Below are positions 46,301 through 56,440 of a DNA stretch of 64,000 bases, one piece after another. The position numbers were made by a program, and so were the translations under genes. Position 1 is the first letter of the stretch. Each line of letters starts with the position of its first letter. The notes below the pieces were generated by a model. The model had not been told where the DNA came from. It ran no database searches and worked only from the letters and a program-made list of their open reading frames with translations. Source of the stretch: Marthasterias glacialis (lineage: Eukaryota; Echinodermata; Asteroidea; Forcipulatida; Asteriidae); assembly GCA_911728455.2 (NCBI GenBank), contig OU452222.1, forward strand, positions 23,922,923 to 23,986,922. The letters are read 5' to 3'.

Positions 46301-49300
46301 TTTGTTTTGACGTACGCAACTGATTTTTTCTGTGAAACTTCATTTTTGACCTTCCAAAATCGATTGTTGCCTTTTGGTTGTTAAGAAATTCTACACCAAG
46401 AATTATGGAACAATCGAGTCCTCTGGCAATATACAATGGTACAGTTAACTTCATGTTAGCAATGACAATTGGGGCATGTACACAACCCATAATCTGAAGA
46501 TTCTCTCCATTGGCTACTTTTGCCGATGTAACTCCAGAATTACTAACATATTGCTTTTTCAAAAATTTACTTTTCTGGAAAAACTGTTCAGAAATCAAGT
46601 TCATGGTAGCACCAGTATCGATTAAGCAATTTACGGTGTCTTGGCCGATAGAAATCACAATAGTACTCCTACTGCTCAGGTCAATTTCAATGGGGTCATT
46701 CGCTTGGAAAGTTTTGCCATCTACATTTTGTGACATCCCGTTTTGGCATGCAGACGGCTGTATTCGTTTAAAGAATGTCCGTCTTTGTGAAGTTTGGAAA
46801 AACATACAGATTTTCTGTGACCATACTTCCCACATCTATGACATACACCGTTAAATCGATCAACCTGTGAAAATGGTGCTCGTCTATTGTATTGACTTGG
46901 ACGGTTATAGTTAGATTCAAATCGTTGTTTAGAGTAGTTCCGCTCTGGTTTGACTTGTTGTTCAATTTTGTTCAACTGACATTGCATTTTTTCCAAATTG
47001 TCTTCCATCTTTAGGAATGGTTCATCTCGGTTTACAATTAGTTCAACCCGATTCACTGGAGTAGAAATTTTTTCAATGCTCTCACCCAATCTGGCAAAAT
47101 CAATCGCTTCAGCCAAACTTGTTGGCTGTTTTGAAATGACAAATGCTCTTAATGAGGATCTTAATCCTCGAACAAATCTGGCTATTTGTTCATCTTCTGA
47201 TCGATTTAATTGTCGACTCCATCGAATAATATCAGTCAAATAAGCATCAATTGATTCTGTTTCACCTTGTGAACGATCAGCGAGTTTTGCCTCGCGTACC
47301 CAACGGGCGCTGTCACCTTCATAAACTTGTCTAAGTGCAATGACTAATTTTGAGTAGTCATTTTTATCGCTGTCTGGCAAACCAGAATACCAAACGGCAG
47401 CGGGCCCTATTAAGCGTAGTGCCAATGCTAAAACTCTTTTGTCATTAGCAAAATCACGCAATTTGGCATAAGTTTCAAATCTACCCAGGAAGAGATCTAA
47501 ATCCTCAATTCCAGAGTATGTGTCCTTAAAATGACACTCATATTTACCAGCCATTTTTGACTACCACACCACAAAATAAAACAGAATCTGAACACGAAAT
47601 TTGTATATGCAAAATACATCAATAAAATACACTGGCAACATAATATAATACATACCAAAACATCAAGCCAGCGGGGCTGTGTCCGCGTGTGTGCCGGTCA
47701 GGCTAAACTGCGGATCTTCCACCATATATGATGGTTGGGGTTTTCTTTTGACCAACCATCCCGGAATCTTACTAACGTACATGACTAAGAATGATACACG
47801 TTTTAAATCAGCAAGTTCGTGTTCAATACTTTATTACTCACACCAATGACTAAACATAGTTACAACTGTAGCTAAATCTCAACTCATGATATAGTGATGA
47901 GACCAAACGCTGACCGGTAAAGCGTTCGACTCAATTATAGAATAGCGATGTTGATCGGCACACACGCCTCTGGACAACAGACCACGAGGGCGTGTGCCCA
48001 GTGGGTTTTTATACACAGGAAGGAATTCGATTGCATAATAAAACATTCCAACTTAAACCACGAGGGATTCATTATTCTTTAAAACCTATTCATCACAGTT
48101 TGGAAAGCTTTTTTTGTCGTAGATAACTGATTTCGGCTTTAATTTTTTGTGAACAGATTTTTTTGAGGAAAGGTGTGTGATCGCGGTCGTCTTGCCCGAA
48201 CGTTGTCAAGGAACTTGTACTACCGCATCTAGAACATAACGCTCCTTGTAGGATTTCCAAGACTTGCTCGAACTGTCCTTACTAGCTTTATTCAGCCACT
48301 CAAGGTCTCTAGTACAAACTCTGGAATATCGTTCACATATTTCGAGAAAGAAAAGCCTCTGTAAAATAAACAGACGCAACAACCGTGTACCGTGCCGCAC
48401 TTTCCACCGTGTTTGTTTACGTTTGACACCCTCTACAGGTCACGTAAATTGGAGAGCGTATAGTCGGTGCTTCTCCACGGTTGTAACACCTGGACCAACT
48501 GTATGTACGATGCGAACAATTTTGACACATGTATTCATACGCTGTTCCTACCTTAGATGCACCTTCGCCTTCCTCTTTGCGCATACTACAAGCTGCTCCA
48601 GTCACGTCAGTGAAAAATTTCACAATTTTAGGATCTAAGACCGCGAACTTGAAATACCTCAGCAAAGGCGCGAGGGATGGGAAGGCAGCTATAATGAAAT
48701 AGATATACGTCAAATAAAATTTAATCACAGTGAAGAAATCCCCTTGCCTGTAATGTATTCACTTTGATTGGCTATCATTTTCCCACCTATTTCTGGATTT
48801 CTTCCTACAATTTTAGTCTTTTTTTCTTGTTCTATAAATGGATCCGTTTTTATATTTGTAAGACGAAGTATGGCGATGTATACCAAGGACTCTGTTGATG
48901 AAAGTTGGACCCTTCATTTGCTATGGCCCCTGGAAACAAGGTGGTGCCTTAGGTCAGATGACCGCCTTTTGTACAGAGTATTTGAGGAGCAGATACGTCT
49001 TATATGCAAGGCCTGACTGTAGGCAATTGTCTCTTTGCAATGGTTGGGGTGGCAACTACAGAGAGAAGATATTGGTGGTGTCCGGGGGGTTGCTGTCACA
49101 ATGCCATTGGGGGATTAAGTTCCAGTCACATCCAGAAAATTCACACTTGTAAGAGAGAAATCAGCGGTGAACTTTATGGTGGGGTGGAATGAGTTGACAT
49201 GATCAATAAATTCTTCCAAGTTATCTTGACTACCACACCAGCTATAGAAAATATCAACGATAAATCTCCATCAAACGAGTGAGCGGTTATGGGCAGAAGA

Positions 49301-52300
49301 CACGTTTGTCTTCTAAGTCAGACATTCTTGACGTATCAGGGCTTCATTTCATACATGGCGGTACCTTGTGTCTGTAAGAAATGCCTTTCTGTGAAAGAAA
49401 AGTTATTCTTAGTTAGGATGTGGCTGATGAGTTCTTTAAGGTGTCTCACAGAGGGGCGGGTTTGTTTAATGGCTCTGAGTGCAGAACCACATGCATTAAT
49501 TCCTTCTCTGTGGGGTATGTTAGTACACAGTGATGATACATCTAGAGTCACTAGAAAAGCAGAGTCGGGTATTCGGTGTTTGATGCCCTCTAGCTTACGG
49601 AGGAAGTCCGTGGTATCCTTTATGAAGGAGGGAATACGAGGCACTAGGGGGTTTAGAAAACTTTCAACAAATTCAGAGATACGTTCTGTGGGGCTACCAT
49701 TGCCAAATACAATGGGTTGGCCCGGGTTGTTAGGTTTGTGTATCTTCGGTAAACTATAGAAGTGTGCTTTACGGGGAGAAAATATTTTAAGTGTGTCTTT
49801 GTCGATACCGTTAGCATTGTGAACGCTTACGGCGGTGTCACCGACAAGGGCGTCGATCGCTGTAAACCGATGTGGGGGACGTGCGCGTGCAAGCTTTGGA
49901 AGATGTCTGTTAAGGGAAAAGCGAATCATACATGTAGCCGTGTGAAGTTAAAACCATGATAGGGTAATATTTTTAGACACCAATACAAACTTGCAAGTCT
50001 ATGTTTTAAAAAAAAGTGTCATTAAGGTACTTTTATAGGGGGACACACAGGAAATTATAATAAAACCGGAATGCACTCATATATTATTCAGGAAACCTCT
50101 TTCGATTGTCATTTTTTGTTTGCCCTTCCTTCCCTAGAGGTTGAGAAGCTATTGGAGGTACCTCCCCTCATCTGTCTGCCTATCGTTTCATTTTCTCACC
50201 ACAATAATATTCATCTTGAGATGTATTTACTTAAACTCCCCTTTCCGTCATTTGTATGCATTTCATTGCTAATTTCATATTATAATATGTATATTTTTGT
50301 TTGTTCCCCAACTTGACTCCATTTACATTCATTTCCATTGTTGGTCTTTCCCGTTAATGTTCTGTTATGTTGTTTCATTTTTTGGCCTGTGACTTCGTAA
50401 CATACATTGATGTATGTTTTCTCATTTGAATTTGACAAGATGTCACGTATTATCGAATAGTAGTAGCACATCTAAACATAAAGATGGGAGCAGACTCACA
50501 CGCAAGCAGTAATGCCGGGTTGAACAGGCTAAATTCAAATGCTGTCTTTGCGTTCTTCACAAATGGATCGTCTGGATTTTGCTGGGCGTCTATGTTCAAT
50601 CCGAAACCACATCTGGCGATGGCGTCCATAGTAAAAGCACCGTACAGCCTATGTAAGAATAAAAACAACGCCTCTTGAACGATGCATCACTAAGAAACTG
50701 CCAGCATAAAGCTATTGGAATAGCGGATCTCCGTTAAGGCATGTAATACAAACTTTACTTTCCATTCGAGTCATTGTTCTGGGTCAAATGATGGCCTAGG
50801 GATTCGGTCTGACCTGTAATCCGGGTCACACTGAATAGACATTGGGCCGGAGGCAGGTTTTGGACTTCAATTCTACATAAAGATACTGAAATGGCCAGTT
50901 GTCGTTAAAGCATTCAATACAAACTTCAATTCATTTGATTCATCGTTTCGTACTGGATCAGACTCTTGGTCAGTTCTGATACGGGACTTGAGAGTGAGGG
51001 GCTTGGGTTTAAACTGTTTCTCCAATATTTGTAACACCACCAGCCCGTACTTTCTAAAATCCGCAACTTTGCCGTCTTCTTGGGATTTGCTGATACTAGT
51101 CACTAGGGAATCACAAACTTCGTTGATAGTAGCAGACATCTGAAGAAGAAAAAAAAATGAAAAATGAAATAAATAGTACGATTAAAGTGTAGCACATCAA
51201 CAATCACTCCAAAGCTTTACCAGTTTCATTTTCCCCTATTTGGCCCCCACCCACATCTAAAACTGACATTTCCTCAACATCTTCTCTGCACAGGTATCTT
51301 CAGGCCTAACAAACTAACAGCCCTAAATAAATAAATAAAATAATAATAATAAATACAAAATATGCATTTGTCATTGTTTGACATCTATTTGAACAGTATG
51401 GTTCCCTTTTTCTTTCATAAGATTTAAATGCTATGAGTGATTTTAGAAATGAATTTATTGTGAATGATTGTCTTTTTCTCCATAATACTATCTGCAGGTA
51501 CAACTAATCAACAAATAATTCACATTATCAATTATCAGAAGAGTAGTAATAAATGCGCACTTGCAGAGTCACGTTGCCTTTGGATTGGGCGCTTTAGGCT
51601 ATAAAAAACACTTGTTATGACATAAACATGGTTGGAAGTCAAAGGCGGAAAAATTCCTTGAAATTGTTTGTTTTTTGCTTAACTGAACGCCGTCCACAAA
51701 TTAGTAGTACTAAGTTTTTTTACCATTTTTTGCTGGTTGTATTTCTAGACATGAAGTAATGTTTAGTTTTTTTTTTTTTTAATCACTACTCACTAATTAC
51801 AACGCACATAGCCAGTTTTTAAATGTTTCATTGCGTGAAGCTCCTGGAAAGATAAGGACATACTGGAAATACGAAAAATAATGTAATTTTTCAGACTTTG
51901 AGTTTAAGTTTGCTATGTTCAAATAACGAAAAACTTCAACACTCACAAGTCTCATCTTGGAAGCACTGAATGACGGTGTGATGACGTTACGAACTTCCTT
52001 CCATTCCTCGTTCTCAAGCTGACTCAAACCACGGCTTAAAGGTTTTGTGTTTAGGGGGAAAATCTTTAAAGGAATCAAAACAAAGATCACTGTACATGTT
52101 GGCATATAAACACAAATTGCTTACTACTAACGTTGCATGTTTTAGTATACAAATATTGACTGCTTCGAGTGGCGTAGTAAAACTAGTCACTCGAGGTGAT
52201 CCCCGGAGCAACCTATCTTCCCGAGGCGGAGCCGAGGGAAGATAGGCGGCTCCGGGGATCACCGAGAGTGACTAGTTTTACTACGCCACGAGATAAAGCA

Positions 52301-55300
52301 GTCAATATTTGTTTTATAACACCTCAATTTCAACCATTTTGTGCTAATATTCGCTGTGCGTATATCAGTCTTCAAACAACTATATAAAATCTGACAGGAA
52401 ATCTTGACAAAAAGAAAGAGGGGGTACCACACTGCCTTCGTTCTCGTATCGTTTTTCAAATGCACGTATTATTCGATCGTTTCACCGGGTTCGAGGTTGT
52501 CGTTGGATAGTACCATTTAATAGTTCTTTTGATCGGTGAGCAGTGTGATAGTAAAAATGCACAACACCACGTGACGCACGTTCGGCCAATCAACAGATAG
52601 AATCAAAGGAAGAGGTGTTATAATTGTTGAGATCAATATGTCCAGAGTGTGATATCAACGAAGTTAAAATTATCAGGCTCAAGTCCAGTGAACTTCAAAG
52701 GGTATCTGGAAAGTTTGTGTTCTACTCGAACTGGAGCAGCAAGCATCTTGGTAAAGTCATTACGTCACACACGTTCTCATCTGCTCTCTTCAAAGCTGGC
52801 ATATCAAACAAAAAAGTGACGATTACGGGCGCAAGACACTTAAATCATCGTTCAAACTAATTTCCTTTGACAGAAACGAATATGGTTTAGATCTAGCGTG
52901 TTCACAAAACAAACGTCCCGAAAAGGTTAAGTCCACTTTTTTTGCATGAATCGTATATTAAAGGCGAGTCCAAAATACTTTTGTTTCATACATAAGTATC
53001 GAAAACATGTTTCTGTTTAGCATAATTCCTATGTGCTTCTGGTAATGTGGGCATTGCTTACAGTGGAATTGCGGACAGGATAGCCAGTGTAGTCTTGCAT
53101 TTAGTGATAGCGGTAACCTATTCCTAACGTTTTAGTTGTGTTGTGTGGTAAAAAAAGGATGAAATAGATGGGACAGATCAAATGTTACAAAAGACATAGG
53201 AGTTGTGTAAACAGGCTCCCAAAATAAGTCAACGATTTGAACAAAGATAGGTGCATTTTAGTGATGTTTTCTTATCGTTCCACAATGGCACCTTCCCCGA
53301 AAGAAGTCATTAGGGCACAATCAAACAACACGGCATTTGTTGAAACACTGTATTTGGATAAGTAAATATTAGAAATCATAGCAGCCTACCCTGCGGTTGT
53401 AGAAGTTGGAAAAGTTCTTGACCAGCACATTCTTCAGAATCTTAGCATCTGATATAATTAAGATTGGATTTCTGAAATCATACATCCTGAATGAGAAGAA
53501 AATTCATGGAAATTTAAGTGTATAATTGAATCATTCTCCATCAAGCAACCAACCAGTATAGTACAAACCACTCCAGAGATTTATTGAACAACTGGTTTTT
53601 GGAAGATCCTCAAGTTCTTGATCAACCCATCATTCAAATAACCTGTGCAAATCACATGATTATAAGTTACCCCTGTTTAGTCAAAATCAACTTTTAAAAC
53701 GTTTTATGCTTTGTCATTTTGGAACTATTTCATCACGTTCCTATGCAGCGGCGATATACATGCTCAACTTGGGACTGCTTTTCAGGCGAAATAGATTCCC
53801 TGGGGATTGGTTCTGGTTTAAGCAGTGAGCTTTCAGATTGAAATGATGACAACCAAACCTGTGCGTTGTCTTTTGAGAAACATTATTTTCATTGGTCTCT
53901 TACCCGACGACTTTTCCATATGTCCTTACATAGCCAGTGAACACGTCGTGAATTCCCTGTATAAATTATGATTTATACAATACATTATTGAGACAAGTTA
54001 TAAATAACCCAAATGCAGCCCGTTATCATTTTAGTACTCACTAAAATCCTCAAAGTCACATTATTCTAATGATTGACATGTCTTATTTGCAAGAAATCAC
54101 AGTTCAAATTATCATTGTTGTTGCTGTTGTTGTTGTTGTTGTTGGTGTTGTTGTTCATGCCGCTGCTTTCTGTTGCTGCGCTGCTGCTGCTATTGTCAGT
54201 ATTACTATCATCCCTTGTTTATTATTGAAAATGTTGTTTCTGTTAATGCTGCTGCTGCTGTTGTCGATGTTATTTGTTGCTGTTGCTGTTGCTGTGGCTG
54301 TTTGATATGGATAATGTTGTTTGTTTGTTTGTTGGTTTGTTTGTCTGTTTGTCTGCTGGCTGGCTGGCTGGCTGTCTGGCTGGTTGGCTGGTTGGTTGGT
54401 TGGTTGGTTGGTTGGTTGGTTGGTTGGTTGGTTGGTTGGTTTGTTTGTTTGTTTGTTTGTTTGTTTTGTTTGTCTGTCTGTCTGTCTGTCTGTTTGTTTG
54501 TTTGTTGGATTGTTTGTTGGGTTGTTTGTTTGTTGTTTTGTTTTGTTTTATTATTTTGTTTTAGTTTTAGTTTTTTTTATGGGGACGGGGTAAAAAATTA
54601 GTGCTCATCACCTGGGCATAATTTAAATTTCCACACAAGACAATAGCTGCACAGGGTAGAACGAGTTTTTACCCAAACTCTTAACCTCGTGGATTAAAAC
54701 ATGTTTACTTTCCGTTCACTAAGTCATTTTTGTATTTTTTTTTCAAAGAAATTAAGTAGAATTGAATTTAAAATAACTTACATGACGCCATTGCAGAATG
54801 TTTCCAAAGAATGGAATGTAGCTGCTGGCAACAGGGATACCTCTTCTCTGGAAGTACTGATGACACCATCGATCATACCTATTGGGGACATTTATATTAC
54901 AGTCGTTCTTTTTACATTGCATTGTAATACAATGGGGGAAATAAACATACAAAATACATAACTGCGACCTCCTTTATTCATTATCACAAAATATTGCTGG
55001 ATGTAGTCTTAAAGGTACACACCGGCTTCGTTGGGCTATTTTGGGCTACAAACTAGAAAATAAAGGACTTGAATGGTCTTGAGGAGTAGAGATGAAACAT
55101 CTTGAAAAGAAACCACCAAATTTGGCCTTTTTGAGCATTTTTCGAAAAAGTACGGTCACGTGGTTTTTCCGAACATATTTTTTTGTTCGGATAAATCACG
55201 TGATCTTTGGAGTTAGTTTTACTTCAAGCTGTATAAACGTTAATTACTGCATCAAATTCAACTGTGATTTAAAAATAATTATTCATGAGTATTAAATACT

Positions 55301-55706
55301 CATAAATAATTATTTTTTGACAAAAGAGAGCATGTATTCACATTATGTATACAAATTATACATTATTATGAAAAATCGTGCGTAAAATCTTAACCTAGAG
55401 AGTCCTGCCAATGGAAGCGTGCTCCACAGTGTACGAGCGTGGGGCTTGCAAAACTCATACCCCATCGCATTATCCCACGGTCAGCGCCGTGGCTCGCGGG
55501 GCTTGCAAGGCGCATATTTCCGCAGGCAAGAACTCTCCCCCACGACCCAACCAGACCATAAAGTACGTTTCGTTATCAATAGTTTTAGTCTGTACACTTA
55601 GCTCTTTGTACCACTTGACGTAGAGGTGGTCTCGATATATGACACGCTCTTGCGTTGAAAACCACGGTGTCAACTCCTCCCACCCCCCTCCCCCCCCCCC
55701 CCCCAA

Positions 55707-55747
<41 letters not shown>

Positions 55748-56407
55748 GTCGGTGGCCCAGGCCGTCCAGAAAAATCTTCAACTGAAAAACGTGTGACATC
55801 CATCGCAAAAGCTGCTCGAGAAGGGCCAATTCTTCTCGACGACAACGGGAAGCTCGCTTGGCAAAATCATTGGTTAAACGTAAATTAAAACGATGGCCGA
55901 CGATGAGGGATATACTAACCGGACGGTGACCGTGCTGATACTGTGAATGATATACGCTTTGCCAGAATGTTGATGGACAGGTTTATGGCATAGAATTGTG
56001 GATAGACCTGGATTTATTTCAATCAAGGAGGTAGTCAATGAACATAATAAAGACGGCAATACTCTTTAAACAACTCTGATGTTCACGACGACTAACCATT
56101 GGTTTGCGCAATGGTGGGACATTGTCTGATGGTGGTGGTGTGGTACTCTTGTTTTTGTATGTTTGTTTGTTTGTTTGTTGCTGTTTTTTTTGTTGCTCTG
56201 ATCGGGTTTTTCGTGTTTTTAGATTTTTTACTTGTTTTACCATCTTTGGATTGTTTGTCTTTATGTTTTTACTACGTTCTTTGGAATCTCGAAGAAACGT
56301 TTTCCAGCACCACCAGCAGCAGCACCAGCACCACCACCACCACCAGCACCACCAGCACCAGCACCACCAGCACCACCACCACCACCAGCACCACCAGCAC
56401 CAGCACC

Positions 56408-56440
<33 letters not shown>

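Larger units (their letters stand above)
41841..48101 (-). mobile_element. Full-length Ty3/gypsy chromovirus with flanking 5-bp duplication
   Basis: A 6.25-kb LTR retrotransposon lies on the minus strand in intron 8 of P450 gene B. AGTTT flanks it at 41841-41845 and 48097-48101. LTRs are 41846-42215 (3' LTR) and 47727-48096 (5' LTR), 370 bp each. I found no difference between them by eye, which implies a recent insertion. Order on its strand: LTR, gag, protease, reverse transcriptase, RNase H, integrase, chromodomain, extra small frame, purine tract, LTR. It is intact except for one frame break in a homopolymer within pol. Confidence 0.95.

Noticed and set aside
54173..54601. Hydrophobic open frames rich in Gly, Trp, Leu, Val and Cys that look like membrane proteins.
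   Set aside because: Products of GGTT/TTTG tetranucleotide repeats; no non-repeat coding sequence.
55655..55888. Frame containing [20 protein letters not shown], vaguely like a Tc1/mariner helix-turn-helix.
   Set aside because: Too short, begins within poly-C/poly-A tracts, and no further transposase motif follows.
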